Origin: Aequorivita xiaoshiensis
Lineage (GTDB): Bacteria > Bacteroidota > Bacteroidia > Flavobacteriales > Flavobacteriaceae
Assembly: GCF_022008395.1 (NCBI RefSeq)
Contig: NZ_JAIRBB010000006.1
Span: forward strand, 1-64,000
DNA: 64,000 bases
Direction of reading: 5' to 3'
A program made the position numbers and the translations under genes. The notes beneath the pieces were generated by a model. It searched no databases. It was not told the DNA's origin and was given only the letters and a program-made list of their open reading frames with translations. The first letter of the stretch is position 1. Every line of letters begins with the position of its first letter. Positions 36,224 through 45,401 of this stretch are shown in pieces.

Positions 36224-36679
36224 ATGCCTTTTTCAAAGTTAAAACCAAAAATAAATACGATTCTAGCCAATGATGCTGTGAGTACAAACGAACGCCTAAA
36301 TCAAGTTTGCGAATTACTGCAAACGACTGTCAACTATTACGATTGGGTTGGGTTTTATTTTGCAAATGAAGCTGAAAAAACACTTCACCTAAAAGCATTT
36401 GCAGGCGAACCAACAGATCATACTGTTATTCCTTTCGGAAAAGGGATTTGCGGACAAGTAGCCGTTAGCAACCAAAATTTTGTAGTACCAGACGTAAAAG
36501 CACAAGACAATTATATAGCGTGTAGCATTACCGTAAAAGCTGAAATTGTAATTCCACTTTTTAAAGAAGGTAAAAACATTGGTCAAATAGACATCGACTC
36601 TAATACTGCAAATCCATTTACTGAAGCAGACACGAAATTTCTAGAATGGGTGAACGAAGAGGTAGCTAAGATACTTTAG
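36224..36679 (+). CDS. GAF-domain protein related to free methionine-R-sulfoxide reductase
   Basis: A 151-residue single GAF domain of the fRMsr/YebR-MsrC group, which reduces free methionine-R-sulfoxide. The start is at ATG 36224 (MPFSKLKPK); the longer frame from 36158 has no family match. It keeps FGKGICGQVA (Cys 76) and NYIACS (Cys 100), plus the IGQIDIDS end of the fold. The third family Cys (E. coli Cys 84, ten residues before the GKG-C-G Cys) is absent; the segment reads EPTDHTVIPFG. It may still be catalytic through Cys 100 or may have become a binding domain. It diverges from xrtF across a 134-base gap. Confidence 0.8.
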   Translation: MPFSKLKPKINTILANDAVSTNERLNQVCELLQTTVNYYDWVGFYFANEAEKTLHLKAFAGEPTDHTVIPFGKGICGQVAVSNQNFVVPDVKAQDNYIACSITVKAEIVIPLFKEGKNIGQIDIDSNTANPFTEADTKFLEWVNEEVAKIL

Positions 36680-36729
36680 CAGCAACCACTGAGTAAATTC
36701 TAGAGCTGAATCTACTAATAACTAACAAG

Positions 36730-36759
36730 TTCCAAAGACATAATAAAATGCCTTTGGAA
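36730..36759. terminator. bidirectional terminator between GAF gene and permease
   Basis: TTCCAAAGACAT (36730-36741) pairs with ATGCCTTTGGAA (36748-36759) with a single mismatch and a 6-base loop, with T-rich flanks on both strands. It lies between two convergent genes. Confidence 0.75.
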
Positions 36760-36798
36760 TTTTATTTATATTGTAATGTTTCTGCAAATCGCAATGCA

Positions 36799-38055
36799 TT
36801 ACATTCCTGTTCTAATTGCTTCAACAGGATCTAATCTCGACGCTGAAATTGCAGGAAGTATTCCAGATATTAAACCTATAGCTGCACTTATAGCGGTGCC
36901 GATAAGCATATTCCGTGGCGAAAGCACAAATTCAAAATCGCCTGTAAATTGCGATGCCAAGATTGAAACTATAAACACTAAGAACAATCCTATTAAACCG
37001 CCAATTACAGCTAAGATTACAGCCTCAAATAAAAATTGGAATAATATAAATTTATTTTTAGCTCCTAATGATTTTTGAATTCCAATTAAATTGGTTCGTT
37101 CTTTTACACTTACAAACATAATGTTTGCAATTCCAAAGCCTCCAACCAATAATGAAAAACCACTAATTATCAAACCAATGAGATTCATACTTCCTGTAAT
37201 ATTGTCTATTAAATCGGCAAAGCCTTGAAGTTGATTGATAAAAAATGTGCTAACCTCATCTGGTTTTAAACCTCGTTTTAATCGGAGTTGTTGGGTTAGC
37301 ATTGCGATAAACTCGGCATTGTCAACTCCTTTTTCAGGTTTTACAACAATCTGAGGGAAGGTATTTTTGTTATTATCTCCAAATATTCGTCTAACAATAT
37401 TTACTGGAATCCAAACAGAGGTATCTTTTGAATTACCGAATAGTCCAGCGCCTTCTTTTTCTAAAACCCCAATTACATTAAATCTTCGTCCATAAATTCT
37501 CACTTCTTTTCCAATGGCATTAGCAGCATCTCCAAAAAGTTGATTCGCAATTTCGTCTCCAACAACCACAACCATAGAGCCGCTATTAGATTCTGCTGCA
37601 TTAAAAAACCTTCCTTGGCCAAGTTTAAGTGCTTCAATGTCGTAATAGCTTTCTGTAACTGCACCAATGGGCACATTATCTACTTTATTGCTTTCAGATT
37701 TTATGCTTTCATTTGGCACGCCTAATGTGAAAGAGGCAGCTTCTAAATTTGGAGTATTTCGTTCGATGTATTGAAATTCGTCGTAAGTAACATCTGGAAA
37801 CTGTTGCCATTTCCAACGTGGGATTTCGGTAGGCCCAAAACTAAAACGCATTATGATAATTGTACTATTATCTAGTCCGCTCATACTCCCTTCTATCTCC
37901 CGTTTTAAAGAATCTACTGCTGCAAGTACAGCTATAATTGAAAAAATTCCAATAGTTACTCCTACTAAAGACAAAAAAGTCCGCAATTTATTGTTCCGAA
38001 GTGCATTTAGTGCGAAGTTGAAACTTTCCTTTAAAACGCGAAGATATATTAGCAT
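36799..38055 (-). CDS. MacB/FtsX-type ABC transporter permease
   Basis: A 418-residue inner-membrane permease with one N-terminal TM helix (LSLVGVTIGIFSIIAVLAAV), a large periplasmic MacB-PCD domain (about 45-270) and a C-terminal FtsX domain with three TM helices (ISGFSLLVGGFGIANIMFVSVKERTNLIGIQKSLGA and following). Such permeases drive extrusion or mechanotransmission in lipoprotein or antibiotic export. The ATPase and membrane-fusion subunits are not next to it. It is convergent with the GAF-protein gene and diverges from purH. Confidence 0.88.
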   Translation of the reverse strand: MLIYLRVLKESFNFALNALRNNKLRTFLSLVGVTIGIFSIIAVLAAVDSLKREIEGSMSGLDNSTIIIMRFSFGPTEIPRWKWQQFPDVTYDEFQYIERNTPNLEAASFTLGVPNESIKSESNKVDNVPIGAVTESYYDIEALKLGQGRFFNAAESNSGSMVVVVGDEIANQLFGDAANAIGKEVRIYGRRFNVIGVLEKEGAGLFGNSKDTSVWIPVNIVRRIFGDNNKNTFPQIVVKPEKGVDNAEFIAMLTQQLRLKRGLKPDEVSTFFINQLQGFADLIDNITGSMNLIGLIISGFSLLVGGFGIANIMFVSVKERTNLIGIQKSLGAKNKFILFQFLFEAVILAVIGGLIGLFLVFIVSILASQFTGDFEFVLSPRNMLIGTAISAAIGLISGILPAISASRLDPVEAIRTGM

Positions 38056-38165
38056 TAAGATTTTAAATTAGCGATTGACGATTTCGTTTTCGTGCTGGTT
38101 GATAAATTTATTAAATGTAAGACGTTTTCTCATTGTATATGTTACAAATTTACTATTCAATTATG

Positions 38166-38173
38166 TACTTTTG
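38166..38173 (+). promoter_or_regulatory. TAnnTTTG -7 element of purH
   Basis: TACTTTTG followed by C lies 17 bases upstream of the purH ATG. No -33 TTTG at usual spacing was seen. Confidence 0.55.
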
Positions 38174-38190
38174 CACCTTAATTTTTAGCA

Positions 38191-39723
38191 ATGAACAATT
38201 CCAAGAAAATCAAGTCAGCTTTAATCTCCGTTTTTAGCAAAGAAGGACTAGCTCCTATCGTAAAAAAATTGCATGAGCAAAATGTAAAAATTTACTCAAC
38301 AGGAGGCACCGAACAATTTATAAACGATGTAGGCATCGATGTAATTGCCGTTGAAAACATAACCGATTACCCATCAATTCTGGGAGGTCGTGTAAAAACA
38401 TTACACCCAAAAGTTTTTGGAGGAATTTTAAACCGACAAGATAACGAGAGTGACGTTGCGGAAATGGAAAAATTCAACATTCCACAGTTGGATGCTGTAA
38501 TTGTCGATTTATACCCTTTTGAGAAAACTGTTGCTTCTGGAGCGTCAGAAGAGGATATTATTGAAAAAATTGACATAGGTGGTATTTCGTTAATTCGTGC
38601 CGCAGCTAAAAACTTTAAAGACACCATTTGTGTATCTTCAGTTGATGATTACGCTGAGTTTTTAGAATTGATATCAGCAAATGACGGGGAAATTTCACTT
38701 AAAGATCGCAAGCGTTTCGCTGCAAAATCATTTAATGTTTCTTCTAATTACGACACCGCTATTTTTAATTATTTCAATTCAGAAGAAAACTTACCAGCGT
38801 TTAAGATAAGTGAAGCTAAGGGTCAGGAGTTACGTTACGGCGAAAACCCACACCAAAAAGGATTCTTCTTCGGAGATTTTGACGAAATGTTTACTAAACT
38901 TCACGGTAAGGAATTGAGCTACAACAATCTTCTAGATGTTGATGCCGCAGTAAACCTAATGAACGAATTTAAAGGCGAAGCACCAACTTTTGCTATTCTT
39001 AAGCATAACAACGCTTGTGGAATTGCACAACGTGACACTGTAAAAGAAGCATATTTAGATGCATTGGCAGGTGATCCTGTTTCAGCTTTCGGAGGAATTT
39101 TAATCAGTAATGTTGAAATTGACGAAGCTACGGCTCATGAAATTCACAGTCTCTTTTGTGAAGTAGTAATTGCACCTTCTTACTCAAAACAGGCTCAAGA
39201 AATTTTAGAAGGAAAAAAGAATAGAATTCTATTAATTCAAAAGGAAATTGAACTACCTTCAAAAACTGTAAGAACTTGTTTGAATGGAGTTTTAGTTCAA
39301 GATAAAGATAATATTACCGATACTGCTGATATTTTAACACATTCAACTAACAATAAACCTAGTTCATCTGAGTTAGAAGACTTGTTGTTTGCTTCTAAAA
39401 TATGCAAGCACACTAAGAGTAATACAATTGTCTTAGCAAAAGGAAAACAACTTTGCGCTAGTGGAACCGGACAAACGAGCCGTGTAGATGCACTTAGACA
39501 AGCAATTGACAAAGCAAAGTCGTTTAATTTTGAACTTGAAGGAGCAGTAATGGCAAGTGACGCATTTTTCCCTTTCCCTGATTGTGTGGAGATTGCAGAC
39601 AATGCAGGAATTACAGCAGTAATTCAGCCTGGAGGTTCTATTAAAGATCAATTAAGTATTGATTATTGCAACGAGCATAATATGGCAATGGTATTTACCG
39701 GAACACGTCATTTTAAGCATTAA
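38191..39723 (+). CDS. purH: Bifunctional AICAR formyltransferase / IMP cyclohydrolase
   Basis: Catalyses the last two steps of de novo purine synthesis, from AICAR to IMP. At 510 residues it has the normal length. The N-terminal MGS-like IMP cyclohydrolase domain (KSALISVFSKEG, YSTGGTEQFI, ILGGRVKTLHPKVFGGIL) precedes the AICAR transformylase domain with LRYGENPHQKG, LKHNNACGIA and the C-terminal DAFFPFPDCVE and TGTRHFKH. It precedes mreB by 65 bases with a separate promoter for mreB. Confidence 0.97.
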   Translation: MNNSKKIKSALISVFSKEGLAPIVKKLHEQNVKIYSTGGTEQFINDVGIDVIAVENITDYPSILGGRVKTLHPKVFGGILNRQDNESDVAEMEKFNIPQLDAVIVDLYPFEKTVASGASEEDIIEKIDIGGISLIRAAAKNFKDTICVSSVDDYAEFLELISANDGEISLKDRKRFAAKSFNVSSNYDTAIFNYFNSEENLPAFKISEAKGQELRYGENPHQKGFFFGDFDEMFTKLHGKELSYNNLLDVDAAVNLMNEFKGEAPTFAILKHNNACGIAQRDTVKEAYLDALAGDPVSAFGGILISNVEIDEATAHEIHSLFCEVVIAPSYSKQAQEILEGKKNRILLIQKEIELPSKTVRTCLNGVLVQDKDNITDTADILTHSTNNKPSSSELEDLLFASKICKHTKSNTIVLAKGKQLCASGTGQTSRVDALRQAIDKAKSFNFELEGAVMASDAFFPFPDCVEIADNAGITAVIQPGGSIKDQLSIDYCNEHNMAMVFTGTRHFKH

Positions 39724-39731
39724 AAAATCAT

Positions 39732-39739
39732 TACTTTTG
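39732..39739 (+). promoter_or_regulatory. TAnnTTTG -7 element of the mre operon
   Basis: TACTTTTG starts 9 bases after the purH stop codon and 57 bases before the mreB ATG, the likely start of the rod-shape operon transcript. Confidence 0.55.
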
Positions 39740-39788
39740 TTAATATAAATTACAACAGCTTAATATTCAACACCGCTAATTAAAAACT

Positions 39789-40817
39789 ATGGGATTTTTT
39801 GACTTCCTAACTGAAGAAATAGCCATTGACCTTGGTACTGCAAACACACTGATAATTCATAATGATAAAGTAGTTGTGGATGCGCCATCTATAGTAGCCC
39901 GCGATCGTACTACTGGAAAAATAATTGCGGTAGGTCGTGAAGCCGCTATGATGCAGGGGAAAACTCACGAAAACATCAAGACTATTCGCCCGTTAAAAGA
40001 TGGTGTAATTGCAGATTTTGACGCGAGTGAAAAGATGATAAACATGTTTATCAGTGATATTCCTGCTCTTAAAAAGAAATGGATAAAGCCTTCATTGCGT
40101 ATGGTTGTTTGTATTCCAAGTGGTATTACTGAAGTAGAAATGCGTGCGGTAAAAGAAAGTGCCGAAAGAGTAAACGGAAAAGAGGTTTATTTGATTCACG
40201 AACCTATGGCTGCAGCAATTGGTATTGGTGTTGATATCATGCAACCAAAAGGGAACATGGTTGTGGATATAGGAGGTGGTACTACAGAAATTGCTGTTAT
40301 TGCTCTTGGTGGTATTGTTTGCGACAAATCTGTTAAAATTGCTGGTGACGTATTTACCAACGATATCGTATATTATATGCGAACTCAGCACAACCTTTAT
40401 GTAGGTGAACGTACTGCTGAAAAGATAAAAATTCAAATTGGAGCTGCAACTGAAGATCTTGAGCTTCCACCAGACGAAATGGACGTTCAAGGACGTGATT
40501 TATTAACTGGAAAGCCAAAACAAGTACAAACTTCATATAGAGAAATTGCAAAAGCATTAGATAAGTCTATTCTCCGTATAGAAGATGCTGTAATGGAGAC
40601 ATTATCACAAACTCCACCAGAACTTGCTGCCGACATTTACAACACAGGAATTTACCTTGCAGGGGGTGGTTCGATGCTACGCGGATTAGATAAAAGACTT
40701 TCACAAAAAACTGATTTACCAGTTTATATCGCGGAAGATCCTTTACGCGCAGTAGTTCGTGGAACAGGAATATGTTTGAAGAATCTTAGCAAATACAAAA
40801 GCGTTCTTATAAAATAA
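39789..40817 (+). CDS. mreB: Rod shape-determining protein MreB
   Basis: Actin-like ATPase that forms membrane-associated filaments guiding lateral peptidoglycan synthesis. The 342-residue protein has the actin phosphate motifs DLGTANT near residue 16 and DIGGGTTEIAV near 160, the IHEPMAAAIG segment, and the C-terminal AGGGSMLRGLDKRLS adenosine motif. It starts the run mreB-mreC-mreD-mrdA-rodA, the complete elongasome core. Confidence 0.98.
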   Translation: MGFFDFLTEEIAIDLGTANTLIIHNDKVVVDAPSIVARDRTTGKIIAVGREAAMMQGKTHENIKTIRPLKDGVIADFDASEKMINMFISDIPALKKKWIKPSLRMVVCIPSGITEVEMRAVKESAERVNGKEVYLIHEPMAAAIGIGVDIMQPKGNMVVDIGGGTTEIAVIALGGIVCDKSVKIAGDVFTNDIVYYMRTQHNLYVGERTAEKIKIQIGAATEDLELPPDEMDVQGRDLLTGKPKQVQTSYREIAKALDKSILRIEDAVMETLSQTPPELAADIYNTGIYLAGGGSMLRGLDKRLSQKTDLPVYIAEDPLRAVVRGTGICLKNLSKYKSVLIK

Positions 40818-40906
40818 TTTCCTAAAAGCGATTAATCAAAAACAATAGCATACTGTTTATGGCGTTGCTACCATTAGAAAGCAGAATATTTTAATCCTAT
40901 TAAGCA

Positions 40907-41734
40907 ATGCAGCAAATAATATTTTTCTTTATACGGAATAAAAACTTCCTGTTATTTGCTGTATTGTTTATTATTGCCATTGCTTTAACAATTCAATCTC
41001 ACAATTACCACAACAATAAATTTATAAGTTCCGCAAACGTTGTAACAGGTGGAATTTATACAGTGAGAAATAATATTACAGATTACTTTACTCTAGCTAA
41101 GGAAAACGAAGATTTACTACAGGAGAATTTAATGCTCCGCAAAAAACTAAGTCAATACAAGGAATTGAACTTAGCTCCTACTTTAGATAGCGGGAATATC
41201 CTTAACAAATTTGAGTATTATTCTGCACGAGTAATCAACAATAACTATTCGAAAACTAAAAACCAACTTACCTTAGATAAAGGTAGAAGCGATAGTATAA
41301 AAAGAGATTATGGCGTGATTTCTTCAAAAGGAATTGTAGGAATTGTAAGCGATGTATCAAACAACTATTCAACGGTTCAATCTATTTTAAACACTAAAAG
41401 TAGAATTAACGCTAAATTGAAAAAATCTAGCCATTTTGGATCACTTATTTGGAATACCAAAAATCCAAACATAGCCCAGTTAATTGATATACCAAGAATT
41501 GCAGATATTGAAAAGGGAGATACAATTATCACAGGAGGGCGATCAACTATTTTCCCCGAAGGTGTACTAATTGGAACCGTGAAGGATTTTCACCTAGACA
41601 ATGACGATAATTATTATTACGTAAACATCGATTTATTTAATGATATGACTAGTCTTGAGCACGTATTTTTAATCAAAAATAATGATGCCATAGAGATTAA
41701 TGAGTTAGAAAAAGGAGTGGAAGATGCAGAGTAA
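40907..41734 (+). CDS. mreC: Rod shape-determining protein MreC
   Basis: Periplasmic elongasome scaffold that activates PBP2. The 275-residue protein has an N-terminal TM helix (NKNFLLFAVLFIIAIALTI), a coiled-coil region (TLAKENEDLLQENLMLRKKL) and the two-barrel MreC domain (YGVISSKGIVGIVSDVSNNYSTVQSIL, GDTIITGGRSTIFPEGVLIG). It follows mreB by 89 bases and overlaps mreD by 11 bases. Confidence 0.95.
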   Translation: MQQIIFFFIRNKNFLLFAVLFIIAIALTIQSHNYHNNKFISSANVVTGGIYTVRNNITDYFTLAKENEDLLQENLMLRKKLSQYKELNLAPTLDSGNILNKFEYYSARVINNNYSKTKNQLTLDKGRSDSIKRDYGVISSKGIVGIVSDVSNNYSTVQSILNTKSRINAKLKKSSHFGSLIWNTKNPNIAQLIDIPRIADIEKGDTIITGGRSTIFPEGVLIGTVKDFHLDNDDNYYYVNIDLFNDMTSLEHVFLIKNNDAIEINELEKGVEDAE

Positions 41735-42233
41735 CGATATATTAATTAATATAGTACGGTTTATAGCGCTTGTTTTTATACAAGTGCTACTGCTTAATAA
41801 TATTAATTTAGGCGGTTACATAAATCCATTTCTTTATATCTATTTTATACTACTATTCCCTCTTGATGGTAATAAAAGTTTACTAATTTTTTTAAGCTTT
41901 CTATTAGGTCTTTCTATCGATATTTTTGAAGATTCAGGTGGTGTTCACGCAGCTGCATCGGCGTTTATCGCATACATTCGTCCCATTGTTTTAAAGTATT
42001 CATTTGGTGTAAGCTATGAATACAAATCTGTAAAAATTAAAAAAGCAGATACAACTGAAAAAATTACTTATATCACTTCTTTAGTTCTAATGCATCATTT
42101 TGTTATGTTTTCACTAGAAATATTTAGTTTTAAACATATACCATTGCTATTAAAATCTACGTTATTTTCAGGAATATTTACAATAGTCTTGACAATGTGT
42201 ACTATGATTTTGTTCAATAGAAAATCGAAATGA
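41724..42233 (+). CDS. mreD: Rod shape-determining protein MreD
   Basis: Small polytopic membrane protein of the elongasome, 169 residues with about five hydrophobic helices. Typical features are the N-terminal FIALVFIQVLLLNNINLGGYINPFLYIYF-type region and the LGLSIDIFEDSGGVHAAASAFIAYIRP segment. It overlaps mreC by 11 bases and mrdA by 4 bases (ATGA), so its translation is coupled on both sides. Confidence 0.92.
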   Translation: MQSNDILINIVRFIALVFIQVLLLNNINLGGYINPFLYIYFILLFPLDGNKSLLIFLSFLLGLSIDIFEDSGGVHAAASAFIAYIRPIVLKYSFGVSYEYKSVKIKKADTTEKITYITSLVLMHHFVMFSLEIFSFKHIPLLLKSTLFSGIFTIVLTMCTMILFNRKSK

Positions 42234-44098
42234 GAAAGTTTGTACTTATAGCATTAGTTTTATTAAGTGGTGTGCTTTTCACGGCTAGACTTTTTTATCT
42301 ACAAGTTTTAGATTCTTCTCCAGAATCTCTTGAGCAAAATAGCGCTATTAAAGTAATGTATGATTATCCGCAACGCGGGTATATATTTGATCGTAATGAC
42401 AACCTCTTAGTTTCCAATCAACCATCGTATGATGTTATGGTTATCCCTAGAGATGTGAAGCCATTAGACACTTTGGAGTTCTGTAAACTCTTAAAGATTT
42501 CTACGGAAGATTTTAAAGAAGTGTTACGTAAGGCTGAAATTTACTCTCCGAGGTTACCTTCAGTAGTGGTCCCACAACTAAACAAGGCCGATTACGCTTC
42601 ACTTTCAGAAAAAATGTACAAGTATGAAGGTTTTTACATTCAGCGTCGTTCACTTCGCGACTACCAAGTAAACCACTCTGCTAACGTTCTAGGATATATT
42701 GCTGAAGTAAACAACGCAATTATCAAAAAGAATCCCTATTACCAAATGGGGGAACTAATTGGAACTGCTGGTGTTGAGAAAGAATATGAGGAAGTTTTAC
42801 GCGGTGTAAAAGGGGTAAAATACATACAAAGAGATCGCTTTAACAGAGACATTGGACCTTATAAAGACGGAATATTCGACACAATTCCAGAAAGAGGTAA
42901 GGACATACAACTTACTATAGATGCAGTACTTCAGGAGTATGGTGAAAGGTTAATGGTTAACAAAAGAGGTGGTATTGTTGCTATTGAACCAAGTAGTGGT
43001 GAAATACTTGCTCTAGTTACCGCGCCAAGTTACGATCCATCGCTATTGGTAGGAAGGGACAGATCGAAAAACTTTACGAAACTTTGGTATGATACTATTT
43101 CAAAGCCTTTGTACGATAGAGGATTAATGGGTGAATATCCACCAGGGTCTCCCTTTAAGGCATTAACCGCACTTATTGCACTACAAGAAAATGTAACTAC
43201 AGAAGACGACCGAATAAACTGTCCTGGAGGATACTATTACAATGGAAGACGCTTGATGAAATGTCACGGGGCTCACGGCGCCACAAGTATGGTTTATGGT
43301 ATTGCAAAATCGTGTAACACCTATTTTGCAACACTATACCGCAGATCTGTTGACAATTATTCTACTATTCAAGAAGGTACCGATAAATGGAAAGAACATT
43401 TAACGAGTTTTGGACTTGGTAACTTCTTAGGATACGACCTTCCAAGTGGAAGGAGAGGACTTATTCCAGATTCAAAATTTTATAATCGCTTTTATAATTT
43501 CCCAAAATACAGATGGTTTTCAACTGCTACCATTTCAAATTCTATTGGTCAAGGTGAAATTAACCTAACACCAATTCAAATGGCAAACTTTACAGCTGCC
43601 ATTGCAAACCGAGGATGGTATTTTACGCCACACGTAATTAAAAACATAGTTGGAACCGATACCATTCCACAAAAATTCAAAGAAAAGCACCATACAACCA
43701 TCGATCCTAAGCATTTTGAACCTGTGGTTGAAGGTATGTTTCAAGTTTACGAATCTGGAACTGCATCTTATCTTAGAATACCAGGAATTGAGATATGTGG
43801 TAAAACAGGTACAGCCGAAAATTTTACCAGAATCGATGGAAAACGTGTACAACTTACCGACCACTCAATTTTTGTAGCTTTTGCGCCTAAAGATAATCCT
43901 AAAATAGCTTTAGCAGTATTTGTAGAAAATGGATATTGGGGTTCTCGTTGGGCAGGTAGAATTGCTGGTTTAATGATTGAAAAATACATTAAAGGTGAAA
44001 TAACCAGAAAAGATATGGAGAAATTCATCCTTGAAGGTAGTTTAGAAGATGAATATGCTAAGCCGTATAGCGGGAAACCTTTTACAATTAATAGATAA
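42230..44098 (+). CDS. mrdA: Penicillin-binding protein 2 (peptidoglycan transpeptidase)
   Basis: Class B PBP that cross-links peptidoglycan during cell elongation. The 622-residue protein has an N-terminal membrane anchor, a PBP dimerisation domain (about 45-215) and a transpeptidase domain with SPFK at 307-310 (nucleophile Ser 307), SCN at 361-363 and KTG at 525-527. Cys 331, Cys 345, His 346 and His 349 lie between the first two motifs, where E. coli PBP2 binds zinc. It overlaps mreD by 4 bases and shares one base with rodA (TAATG). Confidence 0.97.
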   Translation: MRKFVLIALVLLSGVLFTARLFYLQVLDSSPESLEQNSAIKVMYDYPQRGYIFDRNDNLLVSNQPSYDVMVIPRDVKPLDTLEFCKLLKISTEDFKEVLRKAEIYSPRLPSVVVPQLNKADYASLSEKMYKYEGFYIQRRSLRDYQVNHSANVLGYIAEVNNAIIKKNPYYQMGELIGTAGVEKEYEEVLRGVKGVKYIQRDRFNRDIGPYKDGIFDTIPERGKDIQLTIDAVLQEYGERLMVNKRGGIVAIEPSSGEILALVTAPSYDPSLLVGRDRSKNFTKLWYDTISKPLYDRGLMGEYPPGSPFKALTALIALQENVTTEDDRINCPGGYYYNGRRLMKCHGAHGATSMVYGIAKSCNTYFATLYRRSVDNYSTIQEGTDKWKEHLTSFGLGNFLGYDLPSGRRGLIPDSKFYNRFYNFPKYRWFSTATISNSIGQGEINLTPIQMANFTAAIANRGWYFTPHVIKNIVGTDTIPQKFKEKHHTTIDPKHFEPVVEGMFQVYESGTASYLRIPGIEICGKTGTAENFTRIDGKRVQLTDHSIFVAFAPKDNPKIALAVFVENGYWGSRWAGRIAGLMIEKYIKGEITRKDMEKFILEGSLEDEYAKPYSGKPFTINR

Positions 44099-45354
44099 TG
44101 TCTGCAGCTAAAACATATATGAAATTTGACTGGTTGATGATCTTTATTTTCATCGCCTTAGTTTCTATGGGCTGGATTAATATTTACTCCGCATCGCTCA
44201 GTGATTCTGCTCAGGGATATTTTGATTTTAAGCAGATTTACGGCAAACAAATGATTTGGATAGGATTAAGTTTTATACTTATTATTTTCATATTAGCAAT
44301 AGAATCAAAATTCTACGAAAATTACGCAAGTATTATTTATTTAGTCTCTTTACTTTCCCTTGCCGGGCTCTTTGTGTTCGGCCGTACTATAGCTGGAACA
44401 ACGGCTTGGTATGACTTTGGTGGATTCAGCATTCAACCCAGTGAATTTGCAAAAGCAGCTACTGGTCTCGCACTTGCAAAATACGTAAGTGATATTCAAA
44501 CCAATATGCAAGAATTAAAGCATCAAATAAGGGCATTTATTATTCTAGCGCTTCCTGTTATACTGATTATTCTACAACCAGACCCTGGAAGTGTATTGGT
44601 GTACGCTGCATTTGTCTTCCCACTATACAGAGAAGGATTACACGGGGTTTATTTATTACTAGGACTTTTTGCTACTGTTATTTTTGTTTCGACACTTGCG
44701 TTTGGAGCAGTTTGGGCGGCTGTAGCGGTTATACTAATTGCTGTAGTAGTTTATTACAGAAATAGAAAAAAACGCCCCAATATTTTAAAATATATAATGA
44801 TTGTTGTTGCTTGTATTGGGTTCGCATTTTCAGTTAGCTATATCTTCAACAATGTATTTAAACAACATCATAGAGACCGTTTTAACATCGTTCTTGGTAA
44901 AGAAGTTGATTCACGAGGAATAGGCTACAATACAAATCAAAGTGAAATTGCAATTTCGAATGGTGGATGGTTAGGAAAAGGCTGGACACAAGGCACACAG
45001 ACGAAAGGGAATTTTGTACCCGAACAGCATACCGACTACATTTTTAGTACAGTTGGTGAAGAGTGGGGATTTGTAGGAAGTATGATTGTAGTCCTCCTTT
45101 TTACTGGCCTCATTCTCAGAATCATTTACAAAGCTGAAAAACAGAAAAATCAATTCGGGAGGGTTTACGGCTATAGTGTAGCAGCAATAATCTTTCTTCA
45201 CTTTTTTGTAAATATAGGAATGGTTACTGGTATATTTCCAACCGTTGGTATTCCACTCCCCTTCTTTAGCTACGGAGGATCTGGACTGTGGGGATTTACT
45301 ATTTTACTTTTTATATTTATAAAACTAGATGCAGCCAACTATTATTACATCTAA
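44098..45354 (+). CDS. rodA: Peptidoglycan glycosyltransferase RodA
   Basis: SEDS-family membrane glycosyltransferase that polymerises lipid II and pairs with PBP2. The 418-residue protein has about ten TM helices and the SEDS signatures FSIQPSEFAKAA, ILQPDPGSVLVY, PEQHTDYIFSTVGEEWGF and GIPLPFFSYGGSG. It is the last gene of the mre operon and converges on the nuclease gene at 45402. Confidence 0.97.
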   Translation: MSAAKTYMKFDWLMIFIFIALVSMGWINIYSASLSDSAQGYFDFKQIYGKQMIWIGLSFILIIFILAIESKFYENYASIIYLVSLLSLAGLFVFGRTIAGTTAWYDFGGFSIQPSEFAKAATGLALAKYVSDIQTNMQELKHQIRAFIILALPVILIILQPDPGSVLVYAAFVFPLYREGLHGVYLLLGLFATVIFVSTLAFGAVWAAVAVILIAVVVYYRNRKKRPNILKYIMIVVACIGFAFSVSYIFNNVFKQHHRDRFNIVLGKEVDSRGIGYNTNQSEIAISNGGWLGKGWTQGTQTKGNFVPEQHTDYIFSTVGEEWGFVGSMIVVLLFTGLILRIIYKAEKQKNQFGRVYGYSVAAIIFLHFFVNIGMVTGIFPTVGIPLPFFSYGGSGLWGFTILLFIFIKLDAANYYYI

Positions 45355-45401
45355 CACGGAGCCGAAGTTTAGGATTTTCTGCTAACCGAAAACTTTTTTA
45401 G

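Noticed and set aside
40092-40490. 132-residue minus-strand frame inside mreB
   Set aside because: It lies wholly within mreB in another frame and its Cys/Phe/Asn-rich translation has no family resemblance.
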